From: Anas platyrhynchos
Taxonomy: Eukaryota; Chordata; Aves; Anseriformes; Anatidae
DNA length: 64,000 bases
Assembly (NCBI RefSeq): GCF_047663525.1
Contig: NC_092621.1
Span: 78,296,501-78,360,500, forward strand
Reading direction: 5' to 3'
Shown here: positions 36,856-48,767 of the stretch, in pieces
Layout of the letters: every line of letters starts with the position of its first letter
Position numbering within the stretch: the stretch's first letter is position 1
Notes under the pieces: generated by a model
The model's database searches: none
What the model saw: the letters and a program-made list of their open reading frames with translations, nothing else
Told to the model about the DNA's origin: nothing
Translations under genes and position numbers: made by a program

Positions 36856-39800
36856 TATGAATCCTGTTTCACCTCCATGGGTGTTTGCAATGTCTAGGGA
36901 AACAATGCATTTTAAATTCAAGTGTAGCAGCGCTGATCATGCGGTCTATTCGTGACCAAGTTTCTCACTGAAACCAGGAAGGACCATGGTGTAGGACAAG
37001 GCATTAGTGCTAAGAAGTAAGGAGATAAAACCAAGTTTTGGAAGGACAAGAGGGGAACTATGAAGAGAATCTTTCCCTTACACCCTTCCAGTGAACCTAC
37101 CACACATATATATCTCCAACAGCTGTTACCCAACAATCTCCTTCTCATTCAAGAAGTACTTGGGCAGATGGAAGTCAAAACAGTAGGGAACTAATAAACT
37201 ATTTCAAGGTTCCCAAATTAGGTCTGCTTAAAAATAAATAATGGATTTATAAATGCTAGCATCCAATAGGAGCGTTGCCACTGATTTCCGCGGTTCTGGC
37301 AGCATATCTGGCTCCTAACACAAATACAAATGTCGTAATTTGTTTTCCATCGTCTCTGATGTCAATGTAAACAATCTTTTGGAAGAATTTGGATATTTCT
37401 CTGCAGGAGTACAAAGCCTAACTCAACAGTATTGTGTTAGTTTATGAGAAGCAGAAGGGGAATCTGACAAGTTTAGTGACATTGTCCAAGCTATCTGAAA
37501 CACAGAAGATGACTTAGATAATGAAAAGCATATTAAATTTAAAATACACTCTATATTCACTGTTTAAGTGTACATTAGAAGCCAAATATGTGAAGGCTTG
37601 AGGAGCTAAAAATGACCAGGCTAAAGCAAAACACATAGGAATAGTCAGCACATTTCACAGAATTCACTAAGTCTTCTGAAGCTATTTAAATATTTCTTGA
37701 TGATACTTCTCTGTTAAGAGTTGTGCAAAAAGTAAGTTTGTGGAGGGTCATGTAGAACACTCAAAAAAGGAAAGATTCATTCCAGTCTTTCCCGTTCTTT
37801 TAAGAATATTCTGGTGCATCTTTCCCTGAATATGTATCTTTGCTCTCGTCTTGCAGTTTGAATCTGGATTCAGAGGACTGTATTTCCCAAGGAAATTTTA
37901 CATCAGGCTCAAGTTAGTAAAAAGCATTTTGTTCAGTGCTTACTCGTATCTTTTGAAGGACGTCTTTTAAGCCCATTTTTTTGTAACAGCTTTTTATCTG
38001 AAATATTTTAGGAAGTAATGTTTTCAGAAGCAGTTAGCAAGCAGATAAACCTAAGTGGGTATTGCATCTAACCTGTTTGGCCTTTCCAGGTGCTGGAGGT
38101 GGTGTGAGCATTCAGGGGTGAGTTTGCCTCATAATGAAGGATGCTCTAGCACACGGTGGGCACTGCGGTACCTCTGTTCTTGCCTGTAGGCCTGGCTGCT
38201 AATTCTGAAGTCCAGTCACTGTGTCCTCAGCTAACAACATTGTTTACCACAAAAGGTTCAGCAAAAACCTACTGCTAAAATTGCACGGTGGTCAGTCATG
38301 TTTCTTGAAATTAATTTTCAGACCGAGTAGCTGCCTGCTGTGAGGAGGTTTATGGTAGACTGTCTCTCCTGACTGCCAGAAGTTGCTCAGGACCTTTCCA
38401 TACACAAGCAACACATTTTAAAATATGCACTTGCTTAGGCACATTATTATTCTAAATGTCTTGAAGTTATGTTCTCGTTCTTTGTCACCATAGAAATGAT
38501 TATACAATTACTACCCAGTTTTTCCAAAGAAGGACCGCCTGCATATCTGGGTACAGACACAATGGCTCTCCAAGGCATTGAAGAATTACTTGATCGCATA
38601 TAAGAGACCATCTCATCACCGCCCAGGACTGAGCGGGGGAAAGAGCCATTGAGCACTGAAGCATGAGAGGAGTGGGCTGTGGGCTGAGGTTTTCTTCCCT
38701 CTGCAGCTTTCCCAGCGGGATCTGTGGCCGGGCTGCCTCCTCTGCCATCCCCATTGGGCTGTGCTGGTGGGTGGGATGTGTCTTCATGGGCTGTGTAGAC
38801 CCAAAGTGGGTGCAGAGCAGGAGTCGGGGGCAAACGGGAATGTGCCCCTCACACCTGTGTCAGCCTGAGTGTTAAGTGGAGGTGCCAAGTGTGGTGATTT
38901 AGCCAATATTTAAAGAAGGGAAGAAGAGGTATTCAAAAAAACAGCCAGGCTGGTTTTTCTTTTTTTTTTTTTTGGCTCCGTTGCAGGCAGAAGTACACCG
39001 GATTCATTTCCAAGGTAACTCCTATGCCACCCAGTAACATACAGCATATTCGCTGTCTTCGATCCTCTTTCTAGTTCAGGTTTGATTTCTTCCCCACTAT
39101 TATATTCAACAGTATAGAATCAGCCTATAGAAATAATTTTGTCTGTAGAACTAACCTTTCTTGTACCTTGGGTTTAGTGTCCAAGTGCCCTGCATGTCCC
39201 ACAGGTTCCCTCCTCTGAGTTGTATGCACACTGAGCAGAAGGAGAGCCTTTTCAAACCCAAGGAGATAAAAGCAAACAAATATCAAAACAAAGAATGCAA
39301 ACAAAGGTGGAAAGCAAGTGAAAGGGTAAGGTTTTTGATAGGGTAAAGCAATTGTCCAGGAAAATAAACATTATAAATCTTCAGAAAGGAAGATCTGAGG
39401 GTTTTTGTTTGTTTTCTGAAGTGGGGGGAATCACACCAAACACAATCTCAAAGTTCATCAGATGCTGTGCTTATTTAGGAGTCTTAAATAGCAGAGGCTG
39501 TCCATCTGCCATACAGTTGCATGTCTGTCAACTGCCTGCCAGGCTGGGGCTCTGGATCATCCCGCATGTGCCAGCGGAACCTCAGAAGCCAAAATCCAAC
39601 CCCAACTGTCAATGATCTTTATCTGTTTTTGTTTATTTCTGTTTGTTTTCTGGCAAGTTCAGCTAGGGAAATGGGAACTACTAGGTAAGAGTAGAGTTGG
39701 ACCTAAACTATTACCTAACAATATTTTTCATCTTCCAGAACCCTGTTTTACAATCTGAAACAGTTAGTCTACTTTAAAAGAAACATATTTTCTGTGTTTT

Positions 39801-40029
39801 CCCCTATTTTTAAGCAGCAAAGTACTGAAATGCAGTGCCAAAGCTTTTTCTTCCAGTATTTCCATCCCATTAGAAACCACAAAAGTAAGGCAAATGCTGA
39901 GAGCAAGCTTCTTCCTGCAAAACTTCCCGTTCAATCTGTTGAGCGCAGAGGTTTGGATGAGTTTGATTAAGCTTGCAAAGGTTGACTCAGCCCTTCATCC
40001 TTCACTGGTAGGTAAATTGAATCATGGGG

Positions 40030-40190
40030 TTTATAAAGAATAAGCCTTGCCAGACAAACCTGATTGCATTTTTGATGGAATTAGAAAATTAGCCGATGAT
40101 GGGAAGGCAGTAGATGTAATATATCCGAATTTCAGGAAAGCATTTGATACCGCTTCATGAAATCCGACTTGAAAAATTAATTCAGGCCGG
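40030..40190 (+). mobile_element. CR1-type LINE fragment (RT domain, DFSKAFDT block)
   Basis: The plus strand encodes, near 40045-40155, a 'CQTNLIAF' like stretch followed by GKAVDVIYPNFRKAFDT, a clear decay product of the CR1 RT block VDVIYLDFSKAFDTV that carries the first catalytic aspartate. Flanking bases are unalignable by eye and no other RT block is adjacent, so this is a short internal fragment. Confidence 0.75.
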
Positions 40191-40625
40191 CCACGAGTAG
40201 CGAAAAGCCACACGGGACGAGGAGCTCAGGCATAACGAAGGGGGACAGCAGTGCAAGGCTGCCTGTGGCCATGGCCTCAGTGCTCTGAGGACATCCTGCT
40301 TGGTCCTCCCAGAGGCCATGAGGCTTTTTTCAGCCTTCTGCCGGGCAAGGCTGCCCAGCTGAGGGGTGAGAGCCCCACAGAGGGTAGCTGAGAGCCAGCT
40401 GAAGCAAAGGAGACAGATCTTTAAAGGACCCAGACTGTCTCCAGGCTGCTTTGTTTTCCTGTGTCAAGGGAAAGAGAGACTTGGGCCATTGTACAACACG
40501 CTCTGCTGTCATCCCGCGCTCAGTTCTGAAGGCATCACCCTGAGAAAAAAACACTGACAAAAAGAGGTGGTTTTAGGCAAGAGCAAAGCACGATGTCCAG
40601 GTGCTGATGTGATAGAATTTATGTG

Positions 40626-40670
40626 TACATATATATATATATACACACATGCTTATATATACACACAACA
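40626..40670. repeat. TA/CA compound microsatellite
   Basis: ACATATATATATATATACAC followed by ATGCTTATATATACACACAAC; alternating purine-pyrimidine throughout. Confidence 0.9.
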
Positions 40671-41027
40671 TAAATAGGCTGGCTAAAAGGTGGCCCTGGA
40701 GGTTAGGCGAGGTACCAGCGCCCAGAGGCCGTAAGGACACAAATATAAATGGCAGTGCCATAACCACTGAGCTTGGGGATACTGCTGCTAACTCCCTCCT
40801 GTAGGAGCTTCCTCAGGCAAGGATGGAGCCTTGGGATTTAATGCCGAACGTCTGACAGTGGGGAGAGTGGTGTCACGATACAGGCTGGGATGAAGTCACT
40901 AAAAGAAGTACGTAGCTGAAATGCAGTTCAACCCCAACCAGTGAAAACACTGGGTCTACAAAGTTCTCAAAGGAAATGGTAAATAGCTCATCCAACAGGA
41001 CTTTCACATCTAATTGGGATAAAAACT

Positions 41028-41052
41028 GTTTGTTTGTTTGTTTGTTTGTTTT
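41028..41052. repeat. (TTTG)n tetranucleotide repeat
   Basis: About six TTTG units ending in a short T run. Confidence 0.9.
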
Positions 41053-44000
41053 TCCATGTGGATTCCCCTGGCCTCTGCCAATTCCTTGAAAGCTCACCGG
41101 AGCCTCAGTGGGGCTTGGTCACACCTCAGCAGAAGACAAGCCCTTATCCACCCATTAGAAAAATATTTCCTCTGGCTATTGGCCATGCAGAAAACAGATC
41201 CTAGTGTTCACTGCATTTTTTTCTTTCTGGTTCTCTCACACTGTCCCTCCCATCCTATTTGTTCTGCACGCCTTTTCTCTCGTTGCTCTGCAGGTGCAGA
41301 AGGGCTCACTTCGTGCCTCGCTCCACAGAAACCTTTTCCACACTGGCCTCACACTGCAGCAAGCGTTTGTTTCTGCATCAGGGCATCCTGAACATTTTGT
41401 CTGTGTAGAGGAGGTTGAGCCCATCACTGAGTTGGGGCAGATTTGGTCACACGAGCTGCCAATTTGTTTCTCTCTGCTCAACTGTTTTTTAACTGCTGAG
41501 AGCCTGAATCTAACAATCCACCGCTTTCCTAAGACCTTTTAAGTCAGCTTTCAAAGACATTGTTTTACTGCTGGGTTATATACCCCCTTACAGAAGGAAA
41601 GCTTTAAGCCTGAATATTAAAATAAACTGTTTAAAGTTCCTTTTTGGATTGTGAATCTATTATTAAAGCAGGATGGAAACTAGTTTGCAGTCTGCCTTTT
41701 GCACAGAGCATCCATAGTGCCAGAGTCCAAAATGAAGTCACTTTTTTGGATTAGACGCAGACCACAGAAGGCTTGGAAATGCCACTTGTAATTAAAAACA
41801 TTGGGCCTGGATCTTTCTGTCTTTATCGAGGTTAAATGGCCACTGGAAGCAATATGAGTTGAGATTGAAGAACAACAGCAAGCCCTGTGTCCTCTATTTT
41901 CTAATATATTCAACTGTTTATGGATGCTAGGAAAGCTTTGTACATTTTGTACTTTTCAACAGTAAAGTGGATGCAATTTCCTCTAACTTTGATAGTGATT
42001 GTAATAACAGTTGGTGCTCTGTGAGGCCAAGCAGAGCCACCTTCTCTCATCCCCTTGCTCATGCCATATGACTCTCAGCCCTTCAGTGTGGACAAATCTT
42101 CTGGGCTCTTGCTGCAGCTTTCTTTTTGTTGTCGCTGTTCCCAGCTTCATCCATTGTATTTCTGCTAAAGCCTTGTCTGTTTTATGGATCAGAGACTTTC
42201 ATTGTCTGGAAGAGCTTTGCTCAATGAAGCCCTGATGCTGCCTGAGTTATCACAGTATCAATACTCATTGCACAGGACCGAAATTCTTCAGAATAATTTG
42301 ATGCATCTGACATGGGCCAGATTCAGTAAAGGATGCCTGTGGGTACCCAACGAGGGATGTGGCTGGAGCTGAAGTGCTGAGCAGAACATGGGGGGTCTCC
42401 AGCAGCCTTCAGCTCACACCCTGATGCTCAACAGCTTGTTGGGCACGATGTGGCTGGGTCTGACGTCTCCTGCCTGAAGGTCCCCTGCACTCTGCAAGCC
42501 ACGTGTCTCTCCGTTTGCTCTCATAGACAGCCAGGAGGACCAGAGGGAAGAGCAGTTCTGTGTGGATGGCTCAAAGTCCCCAAATTCCTGAATTTTCTGC
42601 CCCCCAACATCCAGCCACCTGGCCACCTGCCAGGGGCCCCTCTCTCAACACCACTGGGTTTAGAGCATGTCCCAGACTCCCCTCTGGGGATGGAGCTGAA
42701 AAGCCACAGGGACATTTTTTTTTTTTTTTTTTTTTTTCCTGGCACAACTCATCTCAGCGTCAGTGATTTCTTTGAAATGACATCTTTTCAGAGGGATGCC
42801 CACTTCACCATAAGCCTTCTGTGCCCAAGTTTAGATTCTTTCTGATAAGAACTCCCAAATGCGCTGGATTTGGCATGAGGTTATTTTGTGCACTTAGCAG
42901 ACCACAAGGCAGAGGAGAAATGCCAACAACTCATTAACCCTTGTATCCCTCTCCTTTTAACCATAGTCACTATATCATTTACCAGTGCAGTGGAAGTACT
43001 GCAGCCGATGCTCAGGCAAGACTTGAGGGTCAAGTGGAGCAGATAGGCACCCAGTCCTGGAGTCAAACAGTAGCCTTTGTCAAACAGTGGCCTTTTACTT
43101 TATTTTTTTCCTTAAGTCCGTCCATAGTTCGTGATGTCATTTTCCTTTTCAAGGTACTTGGGTGCTGTGCTTTCAGCTAGGTTACAATATCCCAGTATCC
43201 CAGTGTGCATGGAGATGGCATGCACGTCTGCGTCAAAAGCACCAGGCTTTTGGTATGTTACAACCGAATGCGGAAAGTTTCTTTGCTTCCCTTGGGGAGC
43301 AGGAGTGCAGGTGCATAGAAAAGGAGAGCACTGAAAAGAGGAGGGTCGTGGGGGCCCTGTTCTCTGCAGATAGGTAGGGCAAAAATCGCAGAGGAAATCT
43401 GCATGTTGTTAGATGGCTAAGTTAGCAAAACCTGAATGCATTTGGCACATTTAAAGGTTTAAATGTCTCTTAAAATATTTTAGTGGCAGAATTTTAAGGC
43501 CATAGTTATTTCTGCATTGAGCCACAGGACAATGAAGACATCTCGTGATGTTTTGCTCACAGAAAATGTCAAAAAGGGCAAAAAGGGCAACCTCAGGTAC
43601 AGGAAATAATGAAAAAAATCCTGTGTACACCGATACTTCTTTACGCACACTTGCATTTCTAAACACACCCTGTGCAAAGCTGTGCTGTGCTGGAGGAGCT
43701 GAGGAGGAAACTAGGAGCAGAACAGACTCTGAATGCAGCAGCTATAAGGGAGCACTAGGAGGAAAACGCTGAAGGTCAAGGACACTGTTAGGAATGGAGC
43801 TGAGGTACGACATGCTGCAATAAATGCACGAAAGAAGGGTGATCGTATGCTTGGATGGGAGAGTGGCAAGGCCAGGGAGCTCCAAGATGTGTGTCTGACT
43901 TTGGTTGTGTATCCTACAAGCTGTTCATCCCACAAACACCACCGAAGGCAACACCAGAATCTGGCACATGTGGCAAAGGGGAAAAACTGTCAGATTTCTC

Positions 44001-45359
44001 TTCCCACAGCTATCAATATGCAACCAAATACCTCTGGACGTGATCGAAGTAGTGTGCGTTGCATTGTCACGGGACAAAAGGTGGCTCGTCACGTGGCTCA
44101 CCATAACCAGGCTGGGACTTCCATGAAACCACAAAATTTCTTCCCTGAAATGCTTCCATGAAAATTCTCTGCACCACATGGGCAGAATGGGTTGAAGAAC
44201 GAGCTGAGACTCCCTGACAAGTTATCGCGCTTATCCTGCAGCAAGCACTGCCTTAGCACTTGAAATGCGTGATAGAAAACTGTCCTAAATGACCACTGAC
44301 CTTCATAAGGAAGGGGGAAAAAAGCCAGACCCAACTTGACGGTATCTTCTCTGAAGCAAAAAAAAAAAAAAAAATCCCACCCTATATTTAACTCGATTCT
44401 CATGAATGATCACGTGTGCCACAAGAGGATAAATTTGGAGCATTCTCAGTTTCAGAGTGAATATTTTATATAAACAGACTAAAGAGTATAGGAAAAATAC
44501 AGTGCTCTACACACCAGTAATGCTCAGTGAGCTAAAAAACAAGGCTGGGCCAGACCTTAGTTATAATTCCCAGTGCAACTTACTCTTGACTATCAAGTCT
44601 CCCGAGAGATACCTTACATAACAGGAAATTGTGGATAATCACAGAAAAGACATCAAAGCCATTTCAGATATTTCTAACACAACAAAAATATATGAGATGT
44701 TAAGGGGTGGGGGGTGGGTGCGAATTAGCATTTCATTTCCCATTCTGCATGGGTTTGGAGCAGGGCTTGTGAACCTGCTGGGGTGCCGAGGTCCGACCAG
44801 CCTGCCGCGTGTTGCCTTCAGACCGTGTGATCTCTACAGGAGAGCGCCGAGCGGGAGCAGACGTAGCGGATCAGAAGCAGTCAGGGAACATTAACTGCAT
44901 ACATGCATAATTATTACTACAGTGACCTGATGGAAATTGTGCGAGGGTTTCCAAATGCTGCCGTGTACCAGAAACGTGAAGAATCAAACCTTCCTCAAGC
45001 CCCTTTGTGTCTCCACGCATGTGTTAGCAAATAGAAATGACTAATAATATTATAAACAAATATTAATCTCCTAGCAGCCTCTCGAATTTCAGCGTGGATT
45101 TTCAAGAGTGGCTGGGGGCTTTCACAACGGTAAAAGGCTGCGGCAGTACATAGCTGAGCGTTACGCCAGCGTGTTCTGTGCAGGAAGAGCTACAAAAATA
45201 ACAAAATGCAAGAGCGAGGGGCTCTTACTGCCACAGCCTTCGCAGTGTGTGCCGTGGATCCATCTGTCTGTCTCTTTATGTTTGTCTGTTGATCTCGCTG
45301 TGCTACAGAAGTAGTATGAGGACTTCAAGGAGGAAAAAGATGAATTCAAATTCATCACA

Positions 45360-45381
45360 CTTGTGTGTGTGTGTGCGCGCG
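45360..45381. repeat. (GT)n/(GC)n alternating tract
   Basis: TTGTGTGTGTGTGTGCGCGCGTGC is purely alternating purine-pyrimidine apart from its first two bases, a potential Z-DNA former. Confidence 0.8.
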
Positions 45382-45900
45382 TGCTTTTTTTTGTTGTTGC
45401 TCTTTGTTTTTTTTCCAACGCTGTACAATGGTGCTGGGCATTGCACAACAACATAGTTATGTCAGGGGTGGGGGCTGTAGGTTGTGGAGTTTTAAAATAT
45501 GCCGAAATTAATGAAACACAATCCACTGATCCATGGTTTTATACCAGCCTGTCTCAGTCTAAGGTCAAACTAAAAAAGTTTTCTGACAAGAGCTTCAGGA
45601 CTGGCTCTCTTTCAGTTTTGCTGCTGAGTTAGCTGGTTAGCTAAGTAAGTATAGCATAACCAGTAAAATAATCCAAAAGAAAGAAAATAAATCTACAAAT
45701 TTTAGGCTAAAAACAAAAGTTATGGTAACATAACTGTCTTCAAGTTTTGCAATAATCCTCCAGTACTTTTGCATCCCAAAAGGCTCCAGATGTGACCAGC
45801 CACTGCAAAATGGCAAGTTGTTTATCAGCGCTCTGCATTGCAAACTGGCACCTGTAATTTCACTCGCACTTTGCATCAGCAGAATTAAGATATCCAGAAG

Positions 45901-45945
45901 AAAAAAAAAAAAAAAAAAAAAAAAAGAAGAAGAAAGAAAGAAAAA
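45901..45945. repeat. Poly-A and (GAA)n low-complexity tract
   Basis: About 25 A residues followed by GAAGAAGAAAGAAAGAAAAAG. It lies directly beside the GC-rich patch that starts near 45970. No retroposed gene is recognisable. Confidence 0.85.
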
Positions 45946-45969
45946 GCACGTAGACAGGTTTCTGCACGT

Positions 45970-46290
45970 TAATGTGTAAGCGCTGGGAGCCAAATGCCCC
46001 GTCTGCCACCCTCCAGGCGAGGCGGACGGCGTCGGACCCTCCCTCCTGGGCTGCCTGCATGGGGCACGCTCCCAGCGTTTCTCTCTGCTGGGTGCTGAGG
46101 GTGCCTGCGTCAAGCGGAAAAGAGAGAGCGCAAACAAGCTGGCTACTGACAGCACTGCTGCCAAGCACCGTGCTTGTCCTCGCCCCTCCACGAGCTGCCT
46201 GGCTCGGTGGGGTATCGCGACCCACCACCCTGCGGTGCTGCCCACCAGACCTGGCTGCTGGCCACTGGCAGCTGCAGGCTGAGCTGGGTG
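45970..46290. promoter_or_regulatory. Small GC-rich, CpG-containing patch in the intergenic flank
   Basis: Roughly 20 CpGs in 320 bp, against very few in the flanks. No TATA box, ATG with donor, or coding similarity was recognised. It could be an orphan CpG island, a GC-biased conversion hotspot or a distal regulatory element about 20 kb upstream of SSBP2. Confidence 0.35.
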
Positions 46291-46704
46291 GCCTTGATCA
46301 GGTTGTCTTCTTCTCTCCTCACACCTTCACCTTGTGCTGGGGAGGAAAGCTTCCTCTTGATTACTGCTTTCTAAAAATGAGTGCTACCTTCTTCATTTTT
46401 ACAGGTGTTGAATCCCAGTTGGTGATAAAAGCGATGAAGTGAGCCGTGCTGCACTCGAGGGGCAGATATATTTTCAGAAAGTCACCTCCTCCTTATTTGT
46501 GAGAAGCACCTGCCAATTAGTAGGCTTAAAAATATCACTAGAGTTACATAAGATCTTTTAAAATTCGTCTGCTTCTTGACTCCGCAGCACTTCACCTATT
46601 ACTAGAAGTAATCAACCTTCATTGTGCTTTAAAATAAACTTGAAGTCAAGCGGCCCGGAAGAAATACGAGCAAGAAATTCCAAACTGCTTCCTTCTGTGC
46701 ACAA

Positions 46705-46820
46705 ATGGACATGGCACGTCAGGACGTGGCTTAGTGGTGGACTAGGTGGTGCCAGGCTGATGGTTGGACTCGATGATCTTATGGGTCTTTTCCAACCTAA
46801 ACAATTCTATGATTCTGTGA
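46705..46820 (+). mobile_element. CR1 LINE, 3' terminal fragment
   Basis: The plus strand reads TGGTTGGACTCGATGATC, then TTATGGGTCTTTTCCAACC and ends with ATTCTATGATTCTGTGA, the diagnostic CR1 3' terminus with its short tandem 8-mer. Low divergence suggests a fairly recent bird CR1 subfamily. It is 5' truncated to about 115 bp. Confidence 0.92.
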
Positions 46821-47392
46821 TCCGAAGCATTCAAAGACTCCCCCGCCACACGCAGCCTGAGTTTGTGCTATTGATCTTGCTGGGGGTTGTGAATCTGCAT
46901 CCCTGGCCGAGCACCTCCAAAACGTGGTGCTAGTGTGAGTTGGCACACCACCCTTCTCCACTAATGACACGTAATTTATGTGTTCAGAGTTTACGGGCAT
47001 TACGACGGAAATGGCTGAATGAATTCCAGACATGCTCTTCTGAAATTTTTAAGGGAAGACTATATGGGAATAGCTTTTCTGGAGCAAAAGCTGACAAATG
47101 TCATCTCCTGGAATAGTTGCAGTTCTGAGGGCCAGAGGAGAACAATTTCAGGTAATGTGGGTCCCTGCTAGGAGTTGCACGTACATCTCAGGTACACAGA
47201 GCATAAGGGTAGAGCAAGTGTGCTGCTTGTTGTGCTGTAAAATGCATTTATACACAATGAAGTTTGCCTAAAGTAAGTATTAAGCCCTCCATAGTTTATG
47301 TTTATTATATGGTGCATTGTAAGTAGCAGAGGCTTTCTGGCTTAAATTTGTAGAGGATCCTGAAGTCGATACCCGGTATTTTTCAGGAACTG

Positions 47393-47455
47393 ATTTAGGC
47401 CACTGAAGTCGATGAGAATTTTTCTTTTGCCTTCTGTGATCAGGCTTTGAGGTTG
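47393..47455. mobile_element. Probable MITE relic of the same GAAGTCAATGGG family
   Basis: TTAGGCCACTGAAGTCGATG followed by AGAATTTTTC and, 20 bases on, CTGTGATCAGGC resembles the family pattern 'actgaagtcaatggga...ggatcaggcc'. It is diverged and incomplete. Confidence 0.4.
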
Positions 47456-47950
47456 GGTTTTCTATGTTACCAGAAAACTAAGATGGCCCTTTCTCCTCCA
47501 CTGCCATCCTAACTGGAGAGTTTTGGGACAGGAACTGCACTGCAGGAGGGACCGATCCATGGCCCTGCTACAGCTACGCCAGGAGAGCACCAACAGCTGG
47601 CAAGCGCCCGTTCCGTCTGGAGTCTTGCAACTGAAGCAAAGCCAAATACATTTAGGCTGATGACTTGATTCCCTCATCAGAAAGATATGTGAGTAAGAAT
47701 TGTTCTCTATCTTGTAAAAACAGCACTATGCTTGTACATGCATGTGTAGAACTGTTAGAGATTTTACAAGATACACGGGAATGTGTGCCTGCTTATCGGA
47801 GGAGAGAAGCGAGCTCAACATTAAAAAAAAAATCCACCCTCTAGCTGAGACCTTGCCTGCCAAGTTTTAGCTGCGTATGCTCTGTTTGAAGCACATACTC
47901 CCACGTCCCGCGCTGAGAGGTGAATGCACTCTTTAATTTAGAGTGAAGAT

Positions 47951-48035
47951 TTAGGACCAAATTCTGCTTTCATTTACATCATTAAAATCCTAATGAGGCT
48001 GTAAATCAGGATAAGAATATGGTTGAGGTCGATCG
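47951..48035. mobile_element. Ancient MITE relic (GGACCAAATTCTGCT family)
   Basis: GGACCAAATTCTGCTTTCAT followed by TTACATCATTAAAATCC, then GCTGTAAATCAGGATAAGAAT, forms an imperfect inverted repeat. It resembles the sauropsid palindromic repeat 'ggccaaattctgctctcagttacaccagtgtaaatcc'. It is strongly diverged; the family name is not known to me with certainty. Confidence 0.5.
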
Positions 48036-48736
48036 GGTTGGATGGGTTTAAATGACTGTAGAATTTGTCCAGGTTAGGTAGAAATATAAACCAAAGGCTA
48101 GCCAAAGCAGAGCAATGAAACAAATACAAACGCTCATGGAAAAAGATTTCACATTAGTATTAAGATCTGACATTCATAACGAGGATGTTATAATGGCCAA
48201 AAATTATTTACAAAGGTCTGAAATTTAAATTCTTAGTTAAAATACTCTTGATAAAGTAAGTAAAAATGCATTTTTTTACTGAGGTTGACAATTTTCTTTC
48301 ATTAAACTGTTAACAAAACTTCCTGTCTTTCCCAAAATATGCCAGCATGACTACCTTTTCCACGATTTCCTTGTTGTTAACAGGCTTCAGTTATTTCAAA
48401 TTTCAGATATTTCAAATACAAATGGGATGACCTGGCAATATGTATGCCTTATATTCACTGAGAGCTTTGGTTATGCATATGCAGCAAATTTGTTTTTGAA
48501 TTAGAATTTGGAGTACTTTTAATTTTGCCAATGTTAAGCAATCTTAATATTTATTTGCCAATCAATAAGCAATCTAAACTTGCTGATTAATAATCTTCTA
48601 GGTAATGCATTTCTAGGATGGTGTTGGTGCCGTGCACCAAAGCTGCTGCCATTTCATGAGCTGTTGTTGACATGGCAGGTCACTGATGAGGTTGACTGTA
48701 TTCCACCTCTTTTTTTTTTTCCAGTCTTTCTCTTTT

Positions 48737-48741
<5 letters not shown>

Positions 48742-48767
<26 letters not shown>
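48742..48767. repeat. (CT)13 microsatellite
   Basis: Thirteen perfect CT units following a T-rich pyrimidine stretch (48708-48741), together about 60 bp of polypyrimidine. Confidence 0.95.

Larger units (their letters stand above)
36856..45969. other. Intergenic flank, 36.9-46.0 kb
   Basis: Contains the CR1 RT fragment at 40.03 kb, the TA/CA and TTTG repeats, T runs (38959-38974, 42714-42737) and an A run at 44359-44374. The rest is unique sequence with no recognised gene. Confidence 0.55.
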
